DNA of 64,000 nt from Streptococcus parasanguinis. Lineage in GTDB: Bacteria; Bacillota; Bacilli; Lactobacillales; Streptococcaceae. The stretch lies in assembly GCF_016648855.1 (NCBI RefSeq), contig NZ_JACLQU010000007.1, forward strand, positions 37,145 through 101,144. Reading direction: 5' to 3'. Of this stretch, positions 8,176 through 17,202 are shown piece by piece. Position numbers and translations under genes: made by a program. The first letter of the stretch is position 1. Each line of letters begins with the position of its first letter. Under the pieces are notes generated by a model that saw nothing but the letters and a program-made list of their open reading frames with translations, did not search any database and was not told the origin of the DNA.

Positions 8176-8976
8176 CTATACATCTCGATTTTTCTGGTAA
8201 TAATCATTAACCGATAAATATGTCTGTGAATCACCCAGCGACTCCGCTATGTCCATAATCCGCGGTGGTAGTAATCCCACTCGCTGGACAAGTTCGTGAT
8301 CGCTGAACAATTCCCGTGGACTGCCGGCGAAGCCAAACTTCCCGTGTTCCATAACATACACCGACTCAAACTCGGCGGCGACCCAATCCATGTCATGGGT
8401 GATGGTCACAACTTGGTGGCCCGAATCAGCCAACTGATGGAAAATTGCGGTCAACTTGCGCCGGCTTTCCCAATCAAGCGACATCATCGGCTCATCAAAT
8501 AAATAAATCGCCGGATCCACTGCCAAAACTGTGGCAACGCTTAACAGCTTGCGTTCCGACAATGACAGGTCATATGGACTTTCAGCTGTTTTATCATCCA
8601 AGCCAACTCTTTTTAGAGCCGCTAAAGCCCGCCTCGTAATCGTGTCGCGGTCATCCATGACCTGCGCGACACTCCACTCCACCTCTCGTTGAACGGTCGG
8701 GTTGAAAAGCTGATCGTCAGGATTCTGAAAAGTAATCCCAACCTTCAGTAACTTTTCGACTGGTTTAAGATCATTAAAATTTTCTCCATCGATCTTAATC
8801 ACACCGGTTTGTGGTGTCAGCAAACCCGTCAACAATTTGAAGAGCGTTGATTTGCCGGCACCATTTTGGCCGACAATCGCCACCATCGGATCGGCGAAGT
8901 GTTTGTCTTCAACATCCAAGCTAAAGGACCGTTCCGGATAAGCGAACGTCAGGTGGTTCAGTTCAATTGTGGGCAT
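8176..8976 (-). CDS. ECF transporter ATPase, second subunit (EcfA2-like)
   Basis: 266-residue ABC ATPase. Walker A is GQNGAGKST near 37 and Walker B is IYLFDEPMMSLD near 160, with the catalytic Glu. The C-loop is degenerate: SLSERKLLSVA replaces LSGGQ. The switch His is in VTITHDMDW. A strong site AAGGAGG precedes the ATG, which overlaps the end of the preceding ATPase by 14 bases. With its partner it would power uptake of a vitamin-like solute through the T and S subunits. Base composition is GC-richer than the flanks and suggests a Lactobacillaceae-type origin. Confidence 0.88.
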   Translation of the reverse strand: MPTIELNHLTFAYPERSFSLDVEDKHFADPMVAIVGQNGAGKSTLFKLLTGLLTPQTGVIKIDGENFNDLKPVEKLLKVGITFQNPDDQLFNPTVQREVEWSVAQVMDDRDTITRRALAALKRVGLDDKTAESPYDLSLSERKLLSVATVLAVDPAIYLFDEPMMSLDWESRRKLTAIFHQLADSGHQVVTITHDMDWVAAEFESVYVMEHGKFGFAGSPRELFSDHELVQRVGLLPPRIMDIAESLGDSQTYLSVNDYYQKNRDV

Positions 8977-9799
8977 AAAAAACCTCCTTCAGTTCAGCGT
9001 CATTCACCGGATACCGGCCATCAGCCAAGTGCCAATCCATTTTTTGAGCAAGTTGCTGGATTGTCGGAGCTGGAATCTGCCAGTCAGCTTCCAAATGATT
9101 AAACACCTCACCCGGCCTGCCCTGGGCTACCATTTGACCCTCATGCAGCACCCACACAACGTCGGCGACTTCGCACAAATCGTCAATTTCACTGGTGACA
9201 ATGAAGACAGTCGTCTCTTTGACTTGGGCCAGCCATTGGAAAAATTGTCGGCGGCCAAGGGGATCCATCTGACTGGTCGGATCATCCATAATCAAAACAG
9301 CCGGGTTAGTCGCAATCGCCGTGGCAATTGCCAACCGCTGGCTCTGACCACCGGAAAGGCTCTCGGGACGCAAATTCAGCTGTTCAATCAGCCCCATTTG
9401 CGTGGCAACTTCTTCAACCCGTTTTTGAATCAGTCCTTCAGCCATTCCCTGATTAATCAAGTCAAAGGCGATTTCATCGGCAACCGTGTCTGCCAACCCG
9501 CTTAGTTGGCCAGCTGGATTTTGCAGTACAACTCCATTCATGGCATTATAAACGGGCCAATTGTCGGACACTCGCTGGCCAAACATGTGCCAGTCGCCCT
9601 CAATCTCAGCAGACACCATTTTGGGAATGACCCCTGCCAGCACATGGCACAAAGTCGATTTGCCGGAGTGGCTATTCCCGATAATCCCAACCACCTGGCC
9701 GGTATGAACCTCCGCGTTAATCTGACGCAGTTGTGGTTGCTCAGTACCCGGATAACGGGTGGTCAAATTTTCAATTACAATCCGTTTATCTTCGTCCAT
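8963..9799 (-). CDS. ECF transporter ATPase, first subunit (EcfA1-like)
   Basis: 278 residues from the ATG at 9799; an in-frame GTG at 9808 is possible, but GGTGG sits well for 9799. Walker A is GNSHSGKST and the signature is a perfect SLSGGQSQR. Walker B reads VLIMDDPTSQMD, so the catalytic glutamate is replaced by aspartate. The switch position reads TSEIDD, without the usual His. This subunit supplies a good C-loop and a weak hydrolysis site, the mirror image of its partner. It starts inside the end of the T-subunit gene in another frame, which suggests translational coupling. Confidence 0.88.
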   Translation of the reverse strand: MDEDKRIVIENLTTRYPGTEQPQLRQINAEVHTGQVVGIIGNSHSGKSTLCHVLAGVIPKMVSAEIEGDWHMFGQRVSDNWPVYNAMNGVVLQNPAGQLSGLADTVADEIAFDLINQGMAEGLIQKRVEEVATQMGLIEQLNLRPESLSGGQSQRLAIATAIATNPAVLIMDDPTSQMDPLGRRQFFQWLAQVKETTVFIVTSEIDDLCEVADVVWVLHEGQMVAQGRPGEVFNHLEADWQIPAPTIQQLAQKMDWHLADGRYPVNDAELKEVFYAHN

Positions 9800-10569
9800 A
9801 TCTTCCACCCAATCAATAAAATTGCCAATCCAGTCAGACCAATGTGCAGCGTCCGCGACAGGCGATACACGCGCTGGGAGGTTCTGACAGTCCGGTTAAG
9901 ATTATCAAAACCTCTCAGTTGGAGAGAAATCGACCGCGCCATCGATTGATCCAAGGTCTTAATCACCAATGGAATTAGAACCGGCAGGACTGACTTTAAT
10001 TTCTGAATCAACGTTTTTTGCGGATTGGTTCCGCGAACTTTTTGTGCCTGCTGGATTTTCCGCATATTGCGCATCATTTCCGGCAAAATATAACACACCG
10101 ACATCAGAACGTAGACGGTTTTATAAGACAATCCGGACAGTTCCAAATAGGCCGCGTTTTCTGAAATACTCGTGGTCACCATAAAAAAGCCACTGGTCAA
10201 AATAATCACCAATACTCGACAACCCAGAGTGGTGGCGTAAATCAGGCCTTCTTTGTAGAACGACACCCCAAGCACAGAAAACAGCACAGTTTGATTCCGA
10301 CTGTAAAATAACCCTTGGATGATCAGCATAGTGCAAATCAGAAACAGGCTGAATCCCAGCGCCTTAAAGATGGTAGAACTCAATTTGGAAAATAACAATA
10401 GCAGTGTTGCGACAAGAATTAATCCGGCCTGAAGCAATAAATTCATACTGGCAAAGCTCAACAACGTCATGTCCAAGATGAACAAGAGCTTAGTAATCGG
10501 ATCGATCACCTGGTACCACTTGAGCTTGACCCGTGGCGCTCCAGAAATCAATGTTTGATCAGTCATCAT
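9775..10569 (-). CDS. ECF transporter membrane-coupling subunit (EcfT/CbiQ family)
   Basis: 264 residues. Hydrophobic helices fill the first 150 residues and the last 30. Between them the cytoplasmic coupling region carries the two Arg-containing motifs, QKVRGTNPQ and MARSISLQLRGFD, that contact the ATPases. The start ATGATG overlaps the S-component stop by four bases. With its own S and two A subunits this is a dedicated (group I type) ECF system, not the shared module. Confidence 0.87.
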   Translation of the reverse strand: MMTDQTLISGAPRVKLKWYQVIDPITKLLFILDMTLLSFASMNLLLQAGLILVATLLLLFSKLSSTIFKALGFSLFLICTMLIIQGLFYSRNQTVLFSVLGVSFYKEGLIYATTLGCRVLVIILTSGFFMVTTSISENAAYLELSGLSYKTVYVLMSVCYILPEMMRNMRKIQQAQKVRGTNPQKTLIQKLKSVLPVLIPLVIKTLDQSMARSISLQLRGFDNLNRTVRTSQRVYRLSRTLHIGLTGLAILLIGWKIWTKINGL

Positions 10570-11168
10570 TTATCACCGCTAAAGAAGTGCACCATCCGCT
10601 TCGGCAGCTGACGATAGATGAAGAATGCCAGGTAGGCCACGCAGACTTTATCCAAAATATCCAAGACAAACTCATCGGTAAATGAGGCCAGCCACACTGG
10701 TGCATGATTGGCGACCATTACCGCAAACAATGAGTCACCCCAAGCGATACCGGTCTGACCACCCCAAAAGATGACGTTGAGTGGCGTTGAAACGACAGCT
10801 GAAACGATGGCAATAATAATAGCAGAAACAAATACTCGTCGCACTGACGAGAACCACCCATTGGCGTGCAAAACTCCGACAGCAATCCCAATTCCGATGC
10901 TGGTAATCGCATACACGGTTGAAATTGGCGATAAGGTCAGCCCATAGATCACGTTGTTGATGAAACCACTGATGGCACCGGCAACCGGCCCAGCCAACAT
11001 ACTGGCAAGAAAGGTTCCCAAAGACCCCAGCCAAACGGGCAACTTTAACCCCTCCGCCAAGGCTTTGGCAACATAGTTAATCCCCACGGCAGCGGGAATC
11101 AAAGTCATGGTGGCAGCACTTAACTTAAATTTCCACATACTGGTACGATGAATCGGTTCTGTTTTCAT
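10566..11168 (-). CDS. ECF transporter substrate-binding (S) component
   Basis: 200-residue integral membrane protein with about six helices and a small-residue-rich N-terminal helix (LSAATMTLIPAAVGINYVAK), the type of helix that contacts EcfT. A glycine/asparagine stretch SMLAGPVAGAISGFINNVIY near 57-76 is typical of S components that carry small heterocyclic vitamins or precursors. I cannot name the ligand. An ideal AAAAGGAGAAG precedes the ATG. It is first in the S-T-A1-A2 operon and sits behind a promoter and structured leader. Confidence 0.8.
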   Translation of the reverse strand: MKTEPIHRTSMWKFKLSAATMTLIPAAVGINYVAKALAEGLKLPVWLGSLGTFLASMLAGPVAGAISGFINNVIYGLTLSPISTVYAITSIGIGIAVGVLHANGWFSSVRRVFVSAIIIAIVSAVVSTPLNVIFWGGQTGIAWGDSLFAVMVANHAPVWLASFTDEFVLDILDKVCVAYLAFFIYRQLPKRMVHFFSGDK

Positions 11169-11316
11169 AATCTTCTCCTTTTGTTTTTAAAGAGCCGTGT
11201 CTGTTTAGACTTTCGGACGCAACGCTCTATAGATTTTCGATTTGAACCGCTTCTCCTTTCACAGATCCCTTAGTCGACATCAGGGATTTTCTTGAAAATG
11301 ATTGTTCAACAGTTCA
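11169..11316 (-). promoter_or_regulatory. Structured 5' leader of the ECF operon, possible unidentified riboswitch
   Basis: About 150 transcribed bases precede the S component. They contain an ATCCCT/AGGGAT hairpin (near 11263-11287), then an outer AGAGC/GCTCT helix enclosing a GTCT/AGAC hairpin (near 11190-11227), shortly before the ribosome binding site. I compared it by eye with TPP, FMN, preQ1, SAM, THF, purine and cobalamin consensus cores and saw no match. S-component genes are often under ligand-binding leaders. Confidence 0.4.
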
Positions 11317-11322
11317 CAACTA

Positions 11323-11350
11323 ATCATACTCCGATTTTCATAGAAGTCAA
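11323..11350 (-). promoter_or_regulatory. Promoter of the ECF operon
   Basis: On the minus strand TTGACT (11350-11345), a 16-base spacer and TATGAT (11328-11323). Confidence 0.75.
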
Positions 11351-11442
11351 GAATTTTCTGAATTTTTTTTGAAAACGTTCGGGAATTAAAAAATAGAGCA
11401 AGCGCCCATGAGAATGATCGCAAGACAATTATAAGAGGCCAC

Positions 11443-11477
11443 TATAAAAAAACAAACACCATCTCTGGTGTTTGTTT
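11443..11477 (-). terminator. Terminator of the Cna-B adhesin gene
   Basis: Perfect arms AAACAAACACC / GGTGTTTGTTT around a six-base loop. The minus-strand transcript ends in TTTTTTT. Between this and the ECF promoter (11351-11442) I see no gene. Confidence 0.85.
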
Positions 11478-11500
11478 CATTTTATAAAGGAAGCACTAGC

Positions 11501-14500
11501 TTATTTTTTCTTTTTCTTCAAAATATAAGCTGCAATGCTTGCCAAGACAAAGGCTAAAACTAGGCTAATAATAGAGATGGTCGTACCTGTATTTGGTAAG
11601 AATCCTAAGATCTTGCCTGGTTTCTTCGGCTCTGGTTGGCTTGGTTTTTTAGGTTCAGGTTGACCCGGTTTCTTTGGTTCAGATGAACTTGGAGGAGTTG
11701 GTTGTTTTGGAGTTTCTTTTGGAACATGCTTGTTAGTAATCACAACATTTCCTTTACCATCCTCGTCGTTACGAGCTTCATAGCCCTTTGGAACACTGAC
11801 TTCTCTCACTGTATAAGTGATGGTGTTTCCATTTGCTTTTTCATCTAAATCTGCAAAGGTATGGGTCCACTTGTTTTCAGCTGACAATTCTACTTCTTGA
11901 CCGACTTTTTGATCATTGGCATAGAGTTGAACTCGAATACTCTTCGGACGAATTCCATCCTTGTCATTCTCATCATCCCACTTCTTAGTGACCGTGACGC
12001 TTGTCTTACCAGGTGCATGGGTATTGGTAATGGTATAAGCAGCCTGATCAATTGTAGTCGTATATTCAGCTACCTTCTCTTCTTGAAGAGTATAGACGAT
12101 TTCTTTTCCATCCTTGAATTTTGGTAGACCTGTGAAGCTTTCTTTCCAATCTGTCGCATTGGTCAGTTCTTTTTGAGCAACTTTTTCACCATTGGCAAGA
12201 AGATTCACCACGATACTTGCTGGACGAAGACCATCTTGATTGTCTTGGTCATTCCAGATCTTAGTCACTGGAATATCGATCACCGCTGGCGTATGCGTAT
12301 TGGTCAAGATCGTGTGAGTAGCATCAGAGGTATCAGCAGTGACTTGGTAGCCTTCAGGAACAGCGACTTCTTCCACACGGTAGCTGATCGCTTGGCCAGC
12401 TTTCTTTTCAGCTAATTTGCTAAAGGTATGAGTCCATTGATTGTCCGCTGACAATTCAACTGGGTCTCCTACTTTTTCATCCCCAGCATAGAGTTGAACC
12501 TTAATGGATTTTGGACGAAGACCATCTTGGTTGTTGGCATCTTCCCATTTCTTCGTGACTTTCATCTCTGTCAAAGCTGGTTCATGCGTATTGGTCAAGA
12601 CAACATTGGCCTTGTCCTTATCATTTACCGTTACTTTGTAACCATCTGGGACAGTTACTTCTTTGACTGTATATGCAATTGCTTTTCCGGCTGCCTTGGT
12701 ATCAAGGTTTTCAAATGCACCTTTCCAGTCATTCGCTGCTGAAAGTTCTACCACTTGATCCGTCGCAAGACCATCTTTGTATAATTGAACTTGAATGCTT
12801 GCTGGACGGAGACCATCTTGGTCGTCTCCATCTTCCCACTTCTTGCTCACTTCTACTTTGGTCTTTTCTGGTTCGTGCGTGTTGGTCACGACTACTTGAC
12901 CTGGGTTAGTTGCTTCGACAGCTTGTGTGTAGCCTTCTGGAACATCGATTTCCTTGACTGTATAGTTGATAACTTGGCCAGCTTTCTTCTCATCTAGGTT
13001 TGAGAAGGTATGGGTCCATTTGTTATCTGCTGACAATTCAACAGCCTTACCAACCTTTTGATCACCAGCATACAATTGAACCTTGATTGTTTTTGGACGA
13101 AGGCCATCTTGGTTATTGGCATCCTTCCAATTTTTCGTAACAGTGAGGCTTGTCTTACCTGGTTTGTAAGTATTGGTAATCGTAGTTCCATCAATCTTAG
13201 TAGTGTAATTGTCCACTTTGTCTTCCGTCACTGTGTAGACAACTTTTTGACCATCTTTATAGACTGGTAGGTCTGTGAAGGTATGAGTCCATTCATCTCC
13301 TTCACCAGTCAGATCAAGAGCTTGCACCTCTGTTCCATTTGCCAAGAGGTGAACTTTGATGGTAGATGGGCGAAGACCGTCTTGGTTTTGTGCATCATCC
13401 CAGACTTTCTTGACTGTTACCGTCGTGGTCTCAGGAGTGCGCTTGTTGGTGATGGTGGCTTTTCCATCTGTGAAGCTGGCTTCTTCTGTATCGACCGTAT
13501 AATGAGTCGGAACTTTCACTTCTTTAACAGTGTAGGTATTGAGTTTGCCGTCACTGTCTTTATCTGGAAGATTCGTAAAGTGAGCTTTCCAGTCTGTTGC
13601 GGCTGAAACCGTGACTGGTTTCCCTTGAGCTTTGCCATTCTTGTAGAGTTGGAATTCCACACTTGCTGGGCGAAGCCCTTCTTGGTTGTCTTGGTCATCC
13701 CAAACTTTTGAAGCTTCAAGATCGAGATACTTGATATCTGCTTCATTAGCGATCTCAACTGGGACTGCTTTGGATCCGACTGATTTTCCATCCACCGTGA
13801 CGTGGTAGATTTGTTTGTCCGCATCATAGGTGACAACCACAGCATGTTCTGTTTCATCCAACTTGTAGTTTTCAGGTGCTTTGGTTTCTTTGAGCGTATA
13901 GGTTCCTTCTGTTAAGGTGTTAAAGGAAAGTTCCCCTTTTTTATCAGAAGTTGCCGTCGCAACAACCGCGCCATTTGCATCAGTTAAGGTAAATTCAGCA
14001 CCTTCAAGAACTTTCTTAGGATCATCCTTGTCCACCTTCTTGACTTGGAAAGCAGCCGAGAAGATTTGTGCAGTTACGGTATTAGACTCACGATTTCCTT
14101 CATGACCTTTCGCCTTGTAACCAAACTGGTTATGGGCTTGGACTACACCTGAACGACCGCCGTTATCTTCATTATCTTTCGTGCGTTCTTTCATCAAAGC
14201 CTTGACTTCATCTGTCAATTCACTTGGATTTACAACTGGGACACCAAAGCTGGCTTCACCACGCGCAGAAATAGATACACCCTGATTCGCGACTAATTTG
14301 ATACCTGTCACCTGACTGTAATCAGCCACAGTTGTCGTCCAAATATCTTTGTCAGCAGCCTGTGCCATGGTATCTGTCGTAACGCTTGTATCAGTTGTAT
14401 AGTAGACCGTCCATCCTTCTGGAGCAGTTACTGGTCCACGAAGACTAACCGTATATTCTGTCATTCGACCAGATCCATCTAAAGTGTTGACATCTTTGAC

Positions 14501-16900
14501 TTTTGGCAATATATCATAGATGACTCCATCTTCTACTGGTTTGTCAGTGTTATTTTTAATGGTCAGTTTATAGTTAAAGGTTTCACCTGGTTTGAAAGTA
14601 CGTGTAACCGTAGAAGCATCTGAAAGGTCATCATTTTTAGCAATGTATTTCCGTGCATAGATTCCCTCAGCAGCCACAATTGTATAGTTTGATTGAGCAT
14701 ATGGAATCTTATCTGTTGTTGAACCATTCCCATTCAGATCGTAAACGTCTTCCGTTACCCGATCAGGGTTGGCATTTTCAAGATCGTGGATGCCGTTTCC
14801 AGCGACATAGACTTTATTTGTGAAGATCCCACCATCGTCTTTCCCTTTCAGATCAGCCACGATAAACGGTAGACGCACGCGATTAAGATCTTTAAGAGAA
14901 GCTTTAATAAACTCTTTTTGATCCAAATGCATGATGAGAGCTGTCCGTCCAGAATTGTGGTAGTTTTCAATGACATCGTAGCTCTTTAAGAATTTCATAC
15001 CTTTTTCATTAGAGGCAAGGTTTCTCTCAAAATCTTTATAGTCGACTTTAAGGGTATTTGGATCATACAAATCAATGATTCGCAGGTCTCCATAATCCTT
15101 ATCAGGATCTAAAACTACTTTGGTTGCCATCAAACCAAAACGAATATTTTGTCCATCAGTATAACGAACATCATTGTAATCCGTCGTTTTTGAAATCTCA
15201 AAGCTTTCCTTCAAAGGAATCAGCTTAAAGGTCCAATCTGATGTTTGGTCTTTAGCAATATTTGATTGTGTTTGATAAGTGACACGACCTGTATTCTTGA
15301 ATTCATTCTTGGTCGCATCATTTTCATCGTAACGAGTCTTTTCTGGATCTTTGAAGCTTGTATAGGTATTGAGGCGAATTCCTTGACCAGATTTTAGGAC
15401 AAAATCATCCTTCATTTCCATCCGCCAACCGACAACGGTTCCATACTTGGTTAAGTCGATAAAACCATTGTCGTCTTTATCGGTTTCTGGCTGAACTTCT
15501 TTTTGACTACCATCTTCTAAAGTAAGGATGATGCGTTTCACATATTTGCTAATATACTCACCAATACCGTAATTTCCTTGCATAAGACGAGCGTAATCAA
15601 TCTTGGTGAATTTTAACCGAGAGTCCACTGTCTCATCATAGAAAACAAAATTCTTTTGTGTCGAAGGAGTTTTATTATCAAAAGCGATGATCCATTTATA
15701 GTTTGCTGCCTTGTATTCAGTTGAATCATAGACATCACCATCTGCTTTTTTGGCAAAACTTCCAGCCCCTTCCAGGTCACGAGAGGTCAAGCGGAAAATA
15801 AGAGAATCTTCAGCTGTAATATCCGGTTCTCCCTCTCCACGATTGGCAGGAATTCCCACAATACTTCCTGAGTTTGTCAAATCCTTACTAAGGACGTCTT
15901 TGAGAGTCTGGTCCTTTTCCAAAACTAAATCAGGAAACTTCAAGTAAAGGTAACTTGTATTCTTGATTTTGGTCATAAATTCTTGGTGATAAGCTGCTGG
16001 ATTGTCGTTTGCATCCGCCTTGAACGTCTTAGAAACGGTGCCATCTCCATTATCTACCCAACCTTCAGACTTAGCTGTATCTAAAACTGCTGTCCGGGTA
16101 TTGCCATTTTTATCTGTATAGGTTGGCAACTTATCGGTAAGCGTTACTGATTCTAATTGACGATATTGTCCCCCATACTGTCCTTGCATTCCCTCCAATT
16201 GAAATGCAAATGGAACAGATGATGGGGTTTCAATATAATTTTTTCCGTCAGCCCCTTTGACAACACCAGGCATGGCTTCCGCATAGTCCTTGGACATGGC
16301 TTCGTTCAAGTTTTGGTTGATATACTTGGTTAAGCGATAGTCATTGTACTTGGGTTTCCAAATGATATCATTGAGTTTTGCTTCTTGACCATTGATATTC
16401 AAGGTACCCGTAATATCCAATGAATAATTGGTCGGTGCATAACCGACTTTAAATTTTCCAATAAATGGTAAAGTCAGGACCTCTGACTTTTGGTAATTGT
16501 TAAAGTGAAGTGTGACTTGATAATCATCTCCAACTTTTGTAACCGTTGGTTTGTCATGCTCTGAAGCACTATTGAAGTCAGGGAAACTAACTTCTCGTAA
16601 GTACTTTCCAGGAACCTTCAAGGTCACCGTTACTTCATTAATATCCGTTGTCAAATTCTTAGGGGTGATCTGGATATAACCAGACATGGTATCCCCTGTG
16701 TAATAGGACATCCCATCTGGATGGTTCTGTTTATCCCCATACAAGAGGGTAACATCCAAGGCCCCATTATCCCCGACTGCTAGCTCATTGGCAAAGGCTG
16801 TGATCGCCCCTTGACCAAGCTGGCCTAGCATCATGAAAATTGTTAAAATGGCAAAACCTTTTTTCAAAAAGTCTTTCCATAATGAACGAAGCTTTTTCAT
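11501..16900 (-). CDS. Giant Cna-B repeat LPXTG surface adhesin
   Basis: 1799 residues. Residues 1-38 are a signal peptide (basic KKLRSLWKDFLKKG, then a hydrophobic run and a cut near ITAFANE). Residues 40-940 form a large ectodomain built of Cna-A/isopeptide-type beta folds, with no motif I can name further. Near 947-1020 is a SpaA-like domain (FQVKKVDKDDP, LTEGTYTLKETKAP). Seven Cna-B repeats of about 95 residues run from 1060 to 1720. Each opens K-x-W-x-D-x-x-x-x-x-G-x-R-P, has a central YTVxE and ends in TNTH or TNK: the Lys, Glu and Asn of intramolecular isopeptide bonds. A Pro/Lys/Glu wall-spanning linker, LPNTG near 1768, a hydrophobic helix and KKKKK complete sortase anchoring. Likely role is adhesion; the ligand is unknown. 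AAAGGAGAT precedes the ATG. Confidence 0.93.
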   Translation of the reverse strand: MKKLRSLWKDFLKKGFAILTIFMMLGQLGQGAITAFANELAVGDNGALDVTLLYGDKQNHPDGMSYYTGDTMSGYIQITPKNLTTDINEVTVTLKVPGKYLREVSFPDFNSASEHDKPTVTKVGDDYQVTLHFNNYQKSEVLTLPFIGKFKVGYAPTNYSLDITGTLNINGQEAKLNDIIWKPKYNDYRLTKYINQNLNEAMSKDYAEAMPGVVKGADGKNYIETPSSVPFAFQLEGMQGQYGGQYRQLESVTLTDKLPTYTDKNGNTRTAVLDTAKSEGWVDNGDGTVSKTFKADANDNPAAYHQEFMTKIKNTSYLYLKFPDLVLEKDQTLKDVLSKDLTNSGSIVGIPANRGEGEPDITAEDSLIFRLTSRDLEGAGSFAKKADGDVYDSTEYKAANYKWIIAFDNKTPSTQKNFVFYDETVDSRLKFTKIDYARLMQGNYGIGEYISKYVKRIILTLEDGSQKEVQPETDKDDNGFIDLTKYGTVVGWRMEMKDDFVLKSGQGIRLNTYTSFKDPEKTRYDENDATKNEFKNTGRVTYQTQSNIAKDQTSDWTFKLIPLKESFEISKTTDYNDVRYTDGQNIRFGLMATKVVLDPDKDYGDLRIIDLYDPNTLKVDYKDFERNLASNEKGMKFLKSYDVIENYHNSGRTALIMHLDQKEFIKASLKDLNRVRLPFIVADLKGKDDGGIFTNKVYVAGNGIHDLENANPDRVTEDVYDLNGNGSTTDKIPYAQSNYTIVAAEGIYARKYIAKNDDLSDASTVTRTFKPGETFNYKLTIKNNTDKPVEDGVIYDILPKVKDVNTLDGSGRMTEYTVSLRGPVTAPEGWTVYYTTDTSVTTDTMAQAADKDIWTTTVADYSQVTGIKLVANQGVSISARGEASFGVPVVNPSELTDEVKALMKERTKDNEDNGGRSGVVQAHNQFGYKAKGHEGNRESNTVTAQIFSAAFQVKKVDKDDPKKVLEGAEFTLTDANGAVVATATSDKKGELSFNTLTEGTYTLKETKAPENYKLDETEHAVVVTYDADKQIYHVTVDGKSVGSKAVPVEIANEADIKYLDLEASKVWDDQDNQEGLRPASVEFQLYKNGKAQGKPVTVSAATDWKAHFTNLPDKDSDGKLNTYTVKEVKVPTHYTVDTEEASFTDGKATITNKRTPETTTVTVKKVWDDAQNQDGLRPSTIKVHLLANGTEVQALDLTGEGDEWTHTFTDLPVYKDGQKVVYTVTEDKVDNYTTKIDGTTITNTYKPGKTSLTVTKNWKDANNQDGLRPKTIKVQLYAGDQKVGKAVELSADNKWTHTFSNLDEKKAGQVINYTVKEIDVPEGYTQAVEATNPGQVVVTNTHEPEKTKVEVSKKWEDGDDQDGLRPASIQVQLYKDGLATDQVVELSAANDWKGAFENLDTKAAGKAIAYTVKEVTVPDGYKVTVNDKDKANVVLTNTHEPALTEMKVTKKWEDANNQDGLRPKSIKVQLYAGDEKVGDPVELSADNQWTHTFSKLAEKKAGQAISYRVEEVAVPEGYQVTADTSDATHTILTNTHTPAVIDIPVTKIWNDQDNQDGLRPASIVVNLLANGEKVAQKELTNATDWKESFTGLPKFKDGKEIVYTLQEEKVAEYTTTIDQAAYTITNTHAPGKTSVTVTKKWDDENDKDGIRPKSIRVQLYANDQKVGQEVELSAENKWTHTFADLDEKANGNTITYTVREVSVPKGYEARNDEDGKGNVVITNKHVPKETPKQPTPPSSSEPKKPGQPEPKKPSQPEPKKPGKILGFLPNTGTTISIISLVLAFVLASIAAYILKKKKK
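11730..13715 (-). repeat. Seven tandem approximately 285-bp repeats encoding Cna-B domains
   Basis: Repeat openings recur near 13697, 13400, 13130, 12845, 12560, 12260 and 11975. Units 3, 5 and 7 share the LRPKxIxVQLYA version; units 2 and 6 share the LANG version. This alternation suggests block duplication. Recombination could change the repeat number. Confidence 0.8.
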
Positions 16901-17007
16901 GTCTTATCTCCTTTACTTTTGTTAGCCTTACAAAAGGCCCTCCCTTTAATTTTATCACTTATTTTTTAAAATATCCTTTGCTTTTCAAATTAAATCATCA
17001 CTATTCA

Positions 17008-17044
17008 ATAATATAGACATTATTTGCAATGATGTCTATATTAT
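17008..17044. promoter_or_regulatory. Perfect 13-bp inverted repeat upstream of the adhesin gene
   Basis: ATAATATAGACAT (17008-17020) and ATGTCTATATTAT (17032-17044) flank the 11-base spacer TATTTGCAATG, about 110 bases before the adhesin start. There is no adjacent T-run or coding sequence, so a regulator-binding site is more likely than a terminator. A possible -10 (TGATAAAAT, minus strand) lies closer to the gene. A short GCCTT/AAGGC hairpin lies in the leader near 16925-16938. Otherwise 16901-17161 looks empty. Confidence 0.5.
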
Positions 17045-17161
17045 AAATCACTATCTGGTACTGATTTCCCCTTTCTTCTATCCAAGGGCAAGAAAATAAA
17101 ACATTTATAAACAAGGAGGAGCAGTCTGCCAATTCTTATTCTTCCTTGATTTTCTTCATAC

Positions 17162-17192
17162 AAAAAAACTCAAACACATCTGCTTGAGTTTT
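17162..17192 (-). terminator. Terminator of the acyltransferase gene
   Basis: On the minus strand AAAACTCAA, a loop, then TTGAGTTTTTTTG. Confidence 0.8.
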
Positions 17193-17202
17193 GTACACCC
17201 TA

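Noticed and set aside
8969..9949. Open frames on the + strand across the ECF ATPase genes
   Set aside because: Antisense shadows in GC-richer DNA; the minus-strand ATPases have complete motifs.
11169..11316. Known riboswitch class (TPP, preQ1, SAM, THF) in the ECF leader
   Set aside because: None of the conserved cores is present by eye; left as unidentified.
11378..11442. Possible gene remnant right of the ECF island
   Set aside because: No frame longer than a few codons and no recognisable motif.
11730..13715. Regular repeats suggesting CRISPR or a satellite
   Set aside because: Units of about 285 bp keep one reading frame and encode Cna-B domains.
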